Of a stretch of DNA of 64,000 nucleotides, positions 33,896 through 46,881 are shown piece after piece. Numbering within the stretch: the stretch's first letter is position 1; every line of letters starts with the position of its first letter. This DNA is from Nemophila menziesii (taxonomy: Eukaryota > Streptophyta > Magnoliopsida > Boraginales > Hydrophyllaceae). A program made the translations under genes and the position numbers. The notes beneath the pieces are model-generated. The model did not search any database and was not told the origin of the DNA. It worked only from the letters and a program-made list of their open reading frames with translations. The stretch spans positions 1,054,001 through 1,118,000 of the forward strand of contig JARWIR010000051.1 in NCBI GenBank assembly GCA_029959085.1, in the 5' to 3' direction.

Positions 33896-34400
33896 CTTGA
33901 AGAAACCCCTTACCCTCCATCTTCTGGTCCAAAACCAATTGACATTCTTCTGGTCCTAGCCTTGACTCTTTTGCAGCACCAACATCGACCACAACTTTCG
34001 CCATCACAACTAGTAGTCCTCGGTCGTAGTAATTTACTTTCATCAAGAAGTTCAGCGGTTCGAAACCGAGTCAATACGATTATGACTCGGTCGTTTTGTA
34101 AAGGAAATGGCATAGAGAAGATTGTGAATGCAATGGAAGATCTTCCAAATAATATGGCTAATGTTATTGATATAAAATGGGAGAAGATGAAGATTGATGT
34201 ATTGGCTAGACAGCCCGTCAAGATTATCGTTTCACCGGAAGCAGCCCAAAAGATCAAGGAGACACAGCTAAAGCTGCGCCACCGCCACCGGCCATACAAA
34301 TTCCGTCCGTTAGTACACTAACAACAGATGTTTTTGAATTTCTTCCAAAGTGGCTGAAAACAAAGAATTGGTTATATTTGTTAGTATTGCATTGTTCATT
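33585..34400 (+). pseudogene. Rearranged pseudogene copy of the 49-kb gene
   Basis: 33585-33905 is an inverted partner of 33215-33540 and includes SVAEFLKHVVSIFK and EDNKAKEKMEDAL. From about 33990 an N-terminal half follows: LVVLGRS, NRVNTIMTRSFCKGNGIEK, IDIKWEKMK, ARQPVKIIVSPEAAQK, then, one frame over, FEFLPKWLKTKNWLYLLVL. The order is C-terminal part before N-terminal part, the reverse of the gene, and frames change. No product like the parent can be made. Confidence 0.75.
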
Positions 34401-34890
34401 TGCGTTTCTAATATTTAACACGATCATGTGCACCAACCAAAACACTCCAATGCTAACAAATATAACCAAGTCTTTATTTTCAGCCACTTTGTAAGAAACT
34501 CAAAAACAACTGTTGTTAGTGTACTAACGGACAGAGTTTGTACGGCCAGTAGCGCAGCTTCAGCAGATGTGAGTGTCTCCTCTATCTTTTAGGCGGCTTC
34601 TGGTGAAACAATAATCTTGATAGGTTGTCGAGCCAATACATCAACTTCATCTACTCCCATTTCATATCAATAACATTAGCTAAAGGACCGAGTCATAGTG
34701 GCTCAAATTTGAACCCCTGACCTCCTTGATGATAACAGTAATCTATGACAGTCGGGGACTACTAGTTGTAATGGAGAAAGTTGCGGACTATGTTTGGTAC
34801 TGCGAAAGGGTCAAGGCTATAATGGAGGGTGGGCAGAAAGATAACAAGGAGGACTAGAAGAATGCCAATTGGGTTTGGCGCAAATTCATT
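33910..34890. repeat. Large imperfect inverted repeat (about 450-bp arms)
   Basis: Left arm about 33910-34400, right arm about 34440-34890, loop about 40 bp around 34420. Paired blocks include AAGTGGCTGAAAA/TTTTCAGCCACTT, AAGATTATCGTTTCACC/GGTGAAACAATAATCTT and GGACTACTAGTTGT near 34757 against ACAACTAGTAGTCC near 34006. A transcript crossing it would fold into a long hairpin. Confidence 0.85.
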
Positions 34891-35885
34891 AAGAAAGTGG
34901 AATTAATATTATGTGGCTGGAACTGAGGACCAATAAGAATTAGTTACTTCATTCACACAAATAATTACTTTAAAGGGAGGATTACTTGATATTGGTAGTT
35001 GGATATTCATAAAAGAACATGTACCTTATATTAGTTCGTTCTATCAAATTTTTATTTATATAAAATTTGTCAATATTATTAAAAATGAAGTGAACTTTTT
35101 AAGATAAAATTTTAAGTGTTTTTTTCACCACGTAAATGTAAATGATATGTTCCCCTGATCAAATACAATTACTAGATAAAGAAAACAATTAGAAATGTTA
35201 TTTTAGAAGGGAGTTCACCTCATTTTTAATAATACTGACAAATATTTTATATATGTAAATTTGATCTAACAAGGCATGTCTTAAAATGTGACCTTTAAAA
35301 AAAAAAAGGCATGTCTTTCGAAAAATTTCCGATGATTTTATTCGGAATAGATTTTTACTATTCCAATTCCGATCCGTAATTTTCGGAACTTGGAAAAAGA
35401 ATCCTAATTTGGAATTTACCGGAAATTCGGAAATTTCGACACCGGAATTTCGGAATTGTCTGGAAATCTCATAACTTTTGGTTCAGTGACTTTTTATTGG
35501 TTAGGTTAGACCATCTCCAGCAGTTGCAGTATGACACCAAATCGCTCACTCCAAGTGCTTATATAATGGAAGTTTTTCTTACATTTGATATTATATTTTA
35601 CCTCAATCTATTTGATTTGAGTAAGATGCAAGTTCTAGGAGCCTTTTAGAACTTCTTAAACTATCATCAACAATTGCTGCAAATCCGTACAACTGCAAAA
35701 GAAAAAAGAAAAGAACTTTTTAGAGCAACTTGCTAGCTACAATAGTTCCTGCCGGAAAATCTAATTATCAGTATGTATATATTTACACACAAATGAGGTT
35801 TTTCAACAAGAGAGAATCTGAAAAATTGTGAAAGTGATGATATTAGGTTAAAAGTAATTCAATTTTTTCAAAGTTTCAATAGTAA
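34891..35885. other. Intergenic DNA with a GGAAATTTCG-rich patch
   Basis: No gene. At 35320-35470 short degenerate repeats of TTCCGG/CGGAAATTTC occur. A CCATCTCCAGCAG motif at 35514, common at plant MITE ends, has a relative at 38190 (ACTATCTCCAGCA). Segment 35090-35250 repeats a nearby AT-rich motif (TACTGACAAATATTTTATA). Confidence 0.4.
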
Positions 35886-36850
35886 AAGTTGGAATCTGAG
35901 AAATGTGCTCTTTCTGGAGAAATTGAGTCTTTGCAAATTGATTTCCAAAAAAAGCAGTTTCTTTATGTTGATTTCCTAGATTTTATTTATGATATCAGTT
36001 ATTAATCATATAGTTTAGGTTAGTTAGTTTCATTTGTTTTGTTGAGGAGGACGATGAATTGTTTTGTTTTTCATGTTTTGTAATCAGAGATTTAATATTT
36101 GTTTTCATTTATCTATTCACTATTGGTAATTATTAGAATTAGGAATAATGAGCCCCTCTCTAGTTTTGAAACACGAGTACATCCCACTTTCTTTCACTCT
36201 CTAAAAGAAAGGTCGATTTGTTGTGATTTTGAATTATATAAGTTCATAAGTTAATAAACTTTGAAGATATATTAGCTAAAAAATCCACCTTGGATTTATT
36301 CATTAACCAAGGGGGTGTATTAATCAGTATAAAACTCCACAAAATGCATCAAATTAAAAGCTGGGCTCAAGTTCCTTAACACTAACGTTAGAGCTCCATA
36401 TTTAATGTAAGGGACCCTACATGGAACAATTGAAATGGCAATGTGAAATAATTTAGTGTACTCTCGTAAGCATATTTAATGTGATCTCACACCTATTAAC
36501 TTACCAGTTTAGCTTTTCTTATTCACTAAGCTCGTGAAATGCAACTTAGCTTGATTTTTTATGTAAAATCTAATGCTCACACTAAGTACGTTCAACATAT
36601 AAGAGGGGTTTTCCTTAGTCTAATGGAAAGAGCAAATAAGTTCATTATTCGCTAATAAAGATGCCATTATTTTAAACAATAAATCATCATCATATTGCGT
36701 AACATAAGATATTATTGAGTCGCATATTTTAGACACAAAATCCATAATGCAACAACTTATTTAATGATGGCTAAACACTGATCAAATATTTACTTTGATC
36801 ATCACGTTGACCCTTCTTCTCAATACATAAGAAAATTATAAAGTGTCCAT
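35886..36850 (+). pseudogene. Second copy of the DUF724 3' end and flank
   Basis: Starts inside the last codons (KLESEKCALSGEIESLQIDFQKKQF) with a one-base loss in the A-run that shifts the frame. It then follows the 32100-33040 flank closely. Only about 25 codons are present, with no promoter, so it is a truncated duplication in direct orientation 3.85 kb from the original. Confidence 0.85.
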
Positions 36851-37427
36851 AAATGTGAAGAAATATTTGGGAAACATTTTAATTTATTTGGGAAGAAATA
36901 TTCATCGGTCAACATTTGGGCATAGACAATGTGAATCATGATTTAAATGGGCATTATCCCAAAAATGAATTTATATATGAAAGTTATAAGGAGACAAAAA
37001 ATGTATTTTTAAGCTAAATAGGGGAAGAAAGAAAATAGAGAAAATAAAGTGAATCCTATTATATAATATAGAATAATAAATAAACTTTTAATCAAGAATA
37101 TAGTATGTTAGTTTTTATAATTAGAATATATAAATTTATACTTTGACTATTTATATAATATATTAGGTAATAAATTAAAAACAGAGGTGATAAATCCTAA
37201 AAAAATAATATATTGACCATTTTATATTTTATATTAGGTAATATATTAGTAACTTTCTAAATCATAATTAATATTAGGTAACAACTTATATATTTATTTT
37301 TATTTTTTTGAATACATGAGAGAGCCACTTTGAAATTAAGGAATTATTATAAATATATTTCTAAATATGTAATATCTTACTAGTATATATATTGACATCA
37401 CAAATTAAGAGAAAATATAGTTTTGCA
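36851..37427. other. AT-rich repeat DNA
   Basis: Blocks such as ATTTATATAATATATTAGGTAA and GATAAATCCTAAAAAA (37140-37270) recur at 40190-40260. No gene is seen. Confidence 0.4.
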
Positions 37428-37589
37428 ATGGCATGGAGGTTTTTTTCTGGTAGTGCTGCAAAAGTAATTCAACACATAAGGCATCCAAGTCATGACGTGA
37501 AGCTTATAGCTACGCTTGGTTCTGCAGCATTCGTTGGACTTGGTGGGAGCAGTTGGCTCATTTTCAGTCCAAGACCAACAGATGTTTAG
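37428..37589 (+). CDS. Possible small protein, 53 aa, one membrane segment
   Basis: The ORF starts MAWRFFSGSAAKVIQHIRHPS, an Arg-bearing, acid-free amphipathic start like a mitochondrial targeting sequence. A Gly/Ala-rich hydrophobic stretch (LIATLGSAAFVGLGGSSWLIF) follows and the protein ends PRPTDV. The amino-acid pattern looks coding rather than random in this AT-rich DNA. I do not recognise the family. It may be a single-exon gene or the last exon of one; upstream DNA is AT-rich with no clear acceptor. It could be a chance ORF. Confidence 0.35.
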   Translation: MAWRFFSGSAAKVIQHIRHPSHDVKLIATLGSAAFVGLGGSSWLIFSPRPTDV

Positions 37590-38865
37590 TTAATTTAAAT
37601 TATGTATCTTTGTTTTATAATAAGATATTAAAATTTTAATATCTAAGTTGAATATTTTTAATTTTTGTAGTCATTTATATTTGAGTAATGATATTTGTCA
37701 CCCTTTTTGTATCACTCTTTTATCACCTCCTACGTGTATGCCTACATGTACCAATGAATGGATTTCTCTATCCTATCTAATTTTTCTCTATCTTCGATTC
37801 AAGGAAATCAATACATATATATAGAAGGGTGATAAAAGGGTGATATGAAAAGGGGTGACATATATCATTACTCTTTATTTTTTCATTAAACTAAACCATT
37901 TGTGAAACTAACCCAACCTCTGTTTCAAATACCTAAAACTGAAACTACAAATAATAAGTAATTCCTTCTACTTTACGTAATTAACAGAAACAAAAAAAAA
38001 CCAGAAACAAAAAAAGGGACGAATTGTCAAAATCTAGTACAAAAACTGAGAGATTAATAACTTAATTGCAGATTAGTCCTTAAATTAATGCATACCAGAG
38101 GCAAAATCTAAAGTCTGAAACAAAAGATTACCCACTTATTCAAAGGGCACAAAAATAAACTCCTCTTCCTCTGATAGATTTGTAAGACTATCTCCAGCAA
38201 AAATAAAAGAAGCTGACCTTTTTTTACAGTTGATTTTGTTCGTTGGTCCTTAGCATAGATCGATACAAACTTATTCTCATCCATTGAACAATTTTCGTAG
38301 CAGATTCTTTGATCATAACAGCTACTGTTATTATATCTGTAATCTCTTCAATTTTCAGATTTTGTTCACGATCCTCTTCCATTTTGCACTCCTCTAAGCT
38401 GTTCGACATTATAAAAGAAATTATCTCAAAAAAACTTGAAGACGCCATTGAAGAATCGATAAATTGGAGCTATATTAGGTATGAAGCGGTTCATATTCTA
38501 CGTCTTTTTGTTCCTTCGGCTTCTTCTCATCAATGATATCGATAGTTCCTCTTCATATGAATCTGAACCTGAAGTATAAACAGTAATGTAATATATTAGT
38601 TTCAGCTCGTTCTTTCTTTTGTTTCGGCAAAATTTGTGCCCTGTTTCTTAATCGACTAAAATACCTTCATTCATTCTGTGAATCTCATTTTGTGGTGGTG
38701 GTGGTTGAGCGGCGATGATAGAAAGAGAACTGAGCATATGAATTTTATTTAGTTGTTTTTCAATTAAAATAATAATAATGATATTGTAGGTATTTTAGTC
38801 GTTTTTCATACTTTTATTTTGAATGAATGTTTTTTTTTATATAATTAAGTAGGCGTTACTTTTTT
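37590..38865. other. Intergenic DNA, no supported gene
   Basis: 37675-37870 contains inverted blocks (GTATCACTCTTTTATCACC / GGTGATAAAAGGGTGATA) typical of a small foldback MITE. Overlapping frames at 38224-38448 (minus) and 38309-38536 (plus) have no recognised domain. Confidence 0.35.
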
Positions 38866-38984
38866 GGGTTAATACCCATTAAACACCTGTCACCTTACAC
38901 CTTTGACCATAAAAGGCACCTTGCTGCAAAATACAAAAATACCCTTGTCCCTTATTTGCTCTTCTTCAACAGCGCTGCCGGTCG

Positions 38985-39215
38985 ATTCTCCCACTCACCA
39001 CAATTTGCTTTTCTTTAACAGCGCTGTGGCCAACGATCTCTTCCACAAGTCTGCTGTTGCTATGTTTACAAATCCTGTACATCACGAGCGCACAAAGCAT
39101 GTAGACATCGATTGTAAGATTACTCGAGAGAAGATTCAAGCTGGAGTAATAAAACTTTTCCACATTCCTTCAAATCTTCAAATTTTCTATTCAAAGCTAA
39201 GCAAGTACATTTTTG
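38985..39215 (+). pseudogene. Copia RNase H C-terminal fragment
   Basis: Encodes FTNPVHHERTKHVDIDCKIT then REKIQAGVIKLFHIPSNLQI, the conserved end of copia Pol just before the 3' LTR. The fragment is isolated and lacks the catalytic residues upstream. Confidence 0.75.
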
Positions 39216-39515
39216 TACTTGTGGACTAAATGTTGAGTTCTGGGATAGATTCCCATTACTCAGAACTCGGAAAAGACTAAGCAAGTCCACTTTTGTACTT
39301 GTGGACTAAATGTTGAGTTCTGGGATAGATTCCCATTACTCAGAACTCGGATTGTACTTGTGCAAGCCCACTTTTGTACTTGTGCAAGTGCACTTTTGGA
39401 CTTGTGGCAAATGTTGAGTACTGGGATAAATTCCCAGAACTCAAAAAACGCTAAGCAAGTACACTTTTGTACTTGTGGACTAAATATTGAGTTCTGGGAG
39501 AGATTCCCATTACTC
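39190..39515. repeat. Tandem repeat of about 85 bp
   Basis: Three to four copies of a unit holding AAGCAAGTACACTTTTGTAC, TTGTGGACTAAATGTTGAG and TTCTGGGATAGATTCCCATT. Each unit carries inverted pairs (GTACACTTTTGTAC; GAGTTCTGGGA...ACTCAGAACTC). It begins exactly where the copia pol fragment ends, so it derives from the copia PPT/LTR region. Confidence 0.8.
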
Positions 39516-40135
39516 ATTTGAATTGTTTTTTTCTTCTAGTTTTTCAACGTTAATCAATCAACTTATTCTATACAAACTTTCGCACAATTCAATCATAATT
39601 TCTTACTTTCCCAATACTCAAATATCATGTTTCAGTGGAGATGTCAATCTATCTTTGAATACAGCAAATGAATTGGATAAAAAGAAATAATGCAGGGACC
39701 AAAATGCAAATTGTTTCTTCTACATAAAAATTAGTTAGATTACAGCTATATCTAGTTAGACATGATTGTATATAAACTAGTTTTGTACATTGTAACTGTA
39801 ACAAGAAATAAAACATCTCTTCTTCCTCTCTTATTCATTCTTCTTCTTATTCTTCTCTCTGTTTCTTTATTTTTCTTGCTAAATTCGTCATTAATGGGTG
39901 CTCTCATAATTCACAGTGTTTGTGTATATGCTGGTGATTTAAACGAAAGAGAGAGAGCGGCTATCATAGTTATTTGTTTATAAACTCGTGGAGAGAGAGA
40001 GCGGCGGCGGTAGAAAAGGGTAGGATAGGCAAAAAATTCAAAGAGGTGCTTTTTATGGGCAAAAGGAGAACGGCAGGGGTGAGGGGGCATTAAATTTGAT
40101 TTGAGGTGTTTCTTGGGCATTAATCCTACTTTTAT

Positions 40136-40451
40136 TTTCTTATTATTAATTGGACATTATTTCTTAAGTAAGTATATTAATTAAATTTTTTGACCATTTA
40201 TATAATATATTAGGTAATATATTAACCCAAATATGATAAATCCTAAAAAATTAATGTTGATTAGATATAGCCCATATTTGAAGGCACTTAAAAATAATAA
40301 TTATAGGAACTCATTACATTTCACTTAAAATTCAAACTATGGGACATAATAATCGGATCGATTTATATAAATATATGGAACATTGTAAAGCGATGTTTCG
40401 TATTCTTTGAACAAAGTTCTTAAATCTATATTTTATATAATTTTTAGAGTT
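40136..40451. other. AT-rich flank before LINE B
   Basis: Contains the same TATATTAGGTAATATATTA block seen at 37140-37270. The last 16-18 bp (TATATAATTTTTAGAGTT) are the left target duplication of LINE B. Confidence 0.5.
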
Positions 40452-41807
<1,356 letters not shown>

Positions 41808-41814
41808 TAGAGTT

Positions 41815-42035
41815 TAGATTTTCTCCTGACATTTAAAAAAAAAAAAGTGTCCAAGGACACTAACAAAAATGTAAAAAATTTATATAATTGTCTACTTTGT
41901 TTATTATTTTAGGGAGCAGGTTTTGAATTTAAGAATACTAATTTTAAATAATTTGTAAGATATATGTAGAAGTTGGAAGATGATATATCTACGGTGTGAT
42001 AATAATCGTCAAGACATGCAAGAGAAATACATAAG
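41815..42035. other. Spacer between LINE B and the Athila LTR
   Basis: Contains an A12 run (41837-41848) followed by the perfect palindrome GTGTCCAAGGACAC (41850-41863; symmetric except for the central AA/TT reading). No gene is seen. Confidence 0.4.
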
Positions 42036-43611
42036 TGATGTATCCTCTTTTGTTCTAATTATATGCCCTTAGGAGACATCAAATTAGGTGATTATTTGAC
42101 TAATTCGATAGATTTTTAGTGTTAAATCGTTATATTTCATTTTCTCTCCTTAGCTTTTAGTATTTTTCATTTATTAAACTTTTTTGCACGTTAAATGGTT
42201 TGTTTTAGTGTAAAGTTTGTAGGTTTCTAATACTAGCAATAAGAGGAATCAAGAATGGAAGTCTTAGATCATGTAAAGAAGTCAAAGTCTAGAAGAAATT
42301 TCCCGAAGAGTTGACAAATTAGAGCTGCAAATCTGGAAGACTGATGGTAATTTTAAATTTCGAGCTACTTAAACGTGAATTCAGATTCTGAGTTGTGAAG
42401 AAGAATCATGCCTTATCGAGTTACGAAGAATTAGCAAGTTGAATGAGTCAATTCGGAGTTAAATTGAGAAAGTTACAACCGTTTTAGTGGAAGGTGTACA
42501 GCAGTTACGGGATTTGGACTTGAAGAATTGACATGGGCCATTTAACATTTCATTATTTCATTTAAAATAAGCTCAAGTCCGATTTTATTAGTATATATAG
42601 GCCTTTTGACTTTATTTTTACACACAATTCATTTTACAAAAAGTCAGAGTATCAGAGAAAAGAGCAGAAGTTAGGAAAAGGAAGAAGTTAAGAGCTGGAG
42701 AATTCATCTTCTCCAAATCAGCAGCCAATTCCAACCTCCTAATTAGGTTTCTTTATTTTATTCTCTTTCTGTAAAACATGAGTTCGTCTAATTTTATTTC
42801 TTTTGCTTTTATTTCAATTATGAGCTAAATTCCTTTTGTACTTGAGGATCGAAAACTGGGTTGAACCCAAACTAGTTTAATTATTGTTTTTCCGATTTGG
42901 GATTTTAAGAATTTAATTTGAATTACTATTTTACGTTGGCTTTTATTTTGTGATTATTTATTATCTTTAGAGTCATGAACTAAGGATAAGTTTTAGTATA
43001 TAGGCTATTCAATATAGTGGCGTATTGATCACCTTGACGGGGGGTTTAGATACATAACTAGGTAATTGTCGTTGGTATCCGCCAATGACCTTGACAGGCT
43101 TGACTAGCCAATAGCCAATGTGGTAAGTTTTAATCATCGGAAAGTGGTTTTAATCACCCTGACGGGGTTTAGAAAACCGTAGGAGACCTTTTAGGTCCAC
43201 CCTGACGGGGGCTAAGAGACTTTAGAATCCCGACTAGCGTAATTATAATGATTTAACCCTTAAATGAAGACATTAATTAAGAAAGTTTGAGGTGAAACCC
43301 TAGCGTGACTCAAACACTACTTTCTCCTTTGCGTCTACACCTTTCATTTGCATTATTTTTATTTTAGCTTAATTTATTTAGTCTTTAATTTACTTTTGCA
43401 TTCTAGTTATTAATCAAAAACCCAAAACAAACTTTCATATCATTTATTTTTCCGTTATTGCAATTATTCCACTATTTGATAACATTAGAGTCAACCCAAT
43501 CCATCCCTGCGAACGAAGTTGATTATCGTATTACTTGGGACAATTGTACACTTGCAGTTAGTGGGTCCTCTATTTTATCTGCATTATTTTATAACACACA
43601 AGGACCCACCA
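42036..43611 (+). repeat. Athila 5' LTR (C)
   Basis: Begins TGATGTATCCTCTTTTG (compare TGATGTCTCC in A and B) and ends GGACCCACCA just before the PBS. It contains GAGCTAAAT near 42822 and a hairpin GTGGGTCC (43561-43568) / GGACCCAC (43602-43609) at its 3' edge. The left border is less sure than the right. A reversed AGGAGACATCA at 42070-42080 mirrors the start. Confidence 0.7.
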
Positions 43612-43617
43612 AATTTT

Positions 43618-43635
43618 TGGCGCCGCTGCCGGGGA
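43618..43635 (+). promoter_or_regulatory. Primer-binding site of Athila C
   Basis: TGGCGCCGCTGCCGGGGA, six bases after the LTR, is the standard Athila/Tat primer site (tRNA-Asp type). Confidence 0.85.
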
Positions 43636-43753
43636 CGGTCGCGTGTGACCCCGTTGTTTATCCTTTAGTGTTTTAATTGCATTTTTTATTTTTATTTTCA
43701 GTTTTACGCTTTTCTTTGTTTTTGTTCTTTCTCAAGTCTTACAGGTTTGGTGC

Positions 43754-45589
43754 ATGTACTCAAACCCTGAGAGCTTAGTTCGAGATAAAAACAAAAGGGA
43801 AAGAGAAGCAAGAGAACAAGCAAAGAGAGAAAGAGATATGGAGGATTTGAATATTCATCACGTTGAAGATCCTGGCGTTCAGTTGGATGCAAATGTCCAA
43901 CCACTAGTGCCACCAATCATTCCTAATCCACCAATTCTCAACAATCAACATAATCATCCACCTATGCAACAAGCTCAACCCCCTATATATAATGATCCAT
44001 GGTTCATACATGGTTCAGAACAAGCTCCCTATCGCGCTCCTGCTCTTGGTATTGGTCCTACAAATATTAATGTTGAACAGTATAGACCCGACCCTGGTAT
44101 GCTATCCCAATTTCAGAATTTCGGAAACTTTCGTGGAGTACCTGGAGAAGATCCTATTCGTGCAGTTCAGAATTTTATGCAAATATGCGATTCGTATATA
44201 ACTCAAGGAGTGACCAAAGAGCAGATGTATTTTGCTAATTTCAGATTTTTCGTGATAGACGCAGCTAATGAGTGGCACGATTCACAAGAACCTGGAACAA
44301 AAAATACTTGGGATGAGCTACAAACAACGTTTTTTTACCGTTATTATCCGACGAATATGAGATTAGATGCACAGGTTGATTTGACATCATTTGTCCAAGA
44401 ACAAGAAGAAATTTTGAGAAGATATTGGACAAGATTCCAGTCAAGTTTGAGAAGAGGTCATAACCATGGCCTCACAGAACAACAACAGTTGAAGATCTTT
44501 TATAAAGGCCTATATGGAGGATCAAGAAAAGACCTCGATTTATTATGTGATGGTGGATTCTTACAGGTAGCTCCAGTATATGCTAAGATTATTTTGAATA
44601 GAATGGTAAGGAATGAGCAAGGTTGGAGTATAGTGAGAACACCTATCTGAGGTAGAAAATAAAGTAGTATGGGTATCGATGAGAAATTCTCCTCTTTGGA
44701 GAATAAATTGAAGAGTACATTGGAGCAACAAATGAAACAACTCACTTTGGCTGTTACAGAGGTTTTTCAGGTAAGAAAGCAGGTGTTAATGTTACTCAAG
44801 AGGTATATGGGTGTTCGAATTGTGGTGTTCAAGACCATGAGAGGGAATTACAATTCGAGTGGTCAAGGATACCCACCCAACGGAAACCATCTGGGTTTCC
44901 AATATACGAATCCTAATGGGGCAGCTAATCCTACTTATGCATATCAGCCGCGTCCCCAAGGTAACAATTATCAACCTAGCCCACAGAATAATTATCAAGG
45001 AGGACAAAATTACGGAAATCATGTTCAGAGACAGCCTCCTCAAGATAATTACATTGATACCATGAATCAAAAAGCCTTACGAGCTCAACATCAAGAAGGT
45101 ACGAATGATCTTCGTCAAACTGTAGAGAAATTAATTGCACTTCAGGCACAATCTATTCAGAATCAGGAAGCTTCTGAAGCTACAATCAAGTTAATGGGGA
45201 ATCAAATAGCTCAGATGTCGAAACAGTTAAGTCAGCGTCCACAAGGTCAACTCCCTGGTGACACTGAATATCCAAGACAGACAGAAGATTGTAATACTAT
45301 CGCATCAAGAAGTGGTAAGAAGCTCCATCCACCTCATTTTCCTGTTATGAAAGAGAAAGAAGATACCAATAAAGAGAAACCGGTAAAGGATGTGGAAGAA
45401 AAAGAAGATGAACCTGAAGTGGTAGAAGTGGAGAAAATTCCGGAAGTTCCGAAAAAGAAAGATGTTGTAGAAACCCGTCCTCCTCCACCTTTTCCCTCAA
45501 GAGTTCAGAAAAAAGGAGATATGCCTGAATATCAAAGATTTTTTAGTAGGGTGAGAGGTCTTAACATTAACATACCAAGAGGTATTTAA
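43754..45589 (+). pseudogene. Athila Gag, broken into two frames
   Basis: 43754-44650 (298 codons) contains a charged N-terminus, then the capsid-like retrotrans_gag fold (ANEWHDSQEPGT, LQTTFFYRYYPTN, FYKGLYGG). It stops at 44648-44650. 44669-45589 carries the Gln/Asn/Tyr-rich stretch (YQPSPQNNYQGGQNYGN) and the Lys/Glu/Pro-rich region before protease (TRPPPPFPSRVQKKG). No CCHC knuckle or protease DTG is seen. Gag would build the virus-like particle; this copy cannot. Confidence 0.8.
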
Positions 45590-45759
45590 TTGTTTTAATT
45601 ATGATGATATCTTGCAGACTGCTTTAACACTTGACTTACTTGAGATGATGGAAAAGCTTGCCGAAACAGTGACAACTCTTAATTCTAAGAATCCAAAATA
45701 TAGGCGTCCTGCCTATGAACCTGTGAGAGAACCGGGGGGAGATAGTCATTAAAAATAAA

Positions 45760-46881
45760 CCATCCATTGAATCTCCCCCGAAGTTGGAAGAAAAACCATT
45801 GCCAGCATACTTTAGGCATGCGTATTTAGTACTAATGATACCTTACCTGTTATTGTTTCAGCAACTTTAACAGGTCCTCAAGAAGATAAGCTGCTGCATG
45901 TACTACGAGTGAATAAAAAGGTGATTGGCTGGATTATTGCTGATATCAAAGGCATTAGTCCTTCCTATTGCGAACACAAAATCATTTAGAAGATGATAGT
46001 ACATGCTCAGTTGAAGGCCAAAGGAGACTAATGCTAGCAACGAAAGAAGTGGTGAAAAAAGAAGTTATTAAGCTACTAGATGCGATAATCATCTATACCA
46101 TAGCTAGTAGTGAGTGGGTAAGTCCAGTTCAATTCGTACCAAAGAAGGGTGGTATTACTACCGTCCTAAATGCTCAGAATGGAGCAATTTCCACGAGAAC
46201 CGTTGTTGGTTGGAGTGTGTGTATGGACTATCGTAAGTTGAACAAGGCGACTAGAAAAGACCACTTCCCTTTTCCTTTCATAGATCAAATGTTGGATAGA
46301 TTGGCTGGTAGGGAATATTATTGCTTCTTGGATGGTTATTCAGGGTACAATCAAATCTATGTAGATCCAGCTGACCAACACAAAACCACCTTTACATGTC
46401 TCTTTGGTACCTTTTCTTATCGAAGGATGCCATTTGGACTATGTAATGCACCTGCTACTTTTCAGAGATGTATGATGGAGATTTTTGGGATATGATCGAC
46501 AATTTTCTTGAGGTATTTATGGATGACTTTTCTGTGTTTGGTGATGACTTTAATGAGTGTTTACAGAATTTGGAGAAGGTGCTGATCAGATGCAAGTCAA
46601 CTGATTCGGTGTTAAACTAGGAGAAATGTCATTTTATGGTGCGTGAAGGTATAGTGTTGGGACACAAAGTTTCGAGTGCAGATCGTGCTAAGATTGAGGT
46701 AATAAAGACTCTCCCCCCTCCTATTTCTGTAAAAGGGGTAAGGAGTTTTTTAGGCCATGCTGGGTTTTATCGCCGTTTCATCAAAGATTTTTCCAAGATT
46801 ATAAAACCTTTTTGTAACTTACTCGAAAAGGACACCAAATTCCTTTTTGATGAAGCTTGCATGAAGGCATTTCAAGATTAG
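45760..46881 (+). pseudogene. Athila reverse transcriptase fragment
   Basis: Degenerate start near 45760 (KPSIESPPKLEEKPLP). 45968-46495 holds SEWVSPVQFVPKKGG, VCMDYRKLNKATRKDHFPF and RRMPFGLCNAPATFQRC. After one frame change at about 46490 the catalytic FMDDFSVFG follows near 46519. After a stop at 46618-46620, 46636-46881 has GIVLGHKVS and FLGHAGFYRRFIKDFSKI. It ends at a stop; RNase H and integrase are absent. Confidence 0.85.

Larger units (their letters stand above)
38866..40126. mobile_element. Mutator-like element carrying retrotransposon pieces
   Basis: Terminal inverted repeats of 23 bp: left GGGTTAATACCCATTAAACA at 38866-38888, right TGTTTCTTGGGCATTAATCC at 40104-40126, about 18 matches. 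Flanking 9-mers TACTTTTTT (38857-38865) and TACTTTTAT (40127-40135) differ at one base. A 9-bp duplication is the Mutator superfamily hallmark. Inside are a copia RNase H fragment, a tandem repeat and LTR-like sequence, with no transposase. It resembles a Pack-MULE that captured a retroelement fragment. Confidence 0.6.

Noticed and set aside
38224..38536. Overlapping 74-75-codon ORFs on both strands
   Set aside because: No domain, no splice context, and the two frames exclude each other; coding status unsupported.
39260..39517. 85-codon minus ORF with QKCTCLAFFEFW-like repeats
   Set aside because: Product of the 85-bp tandem repeat.
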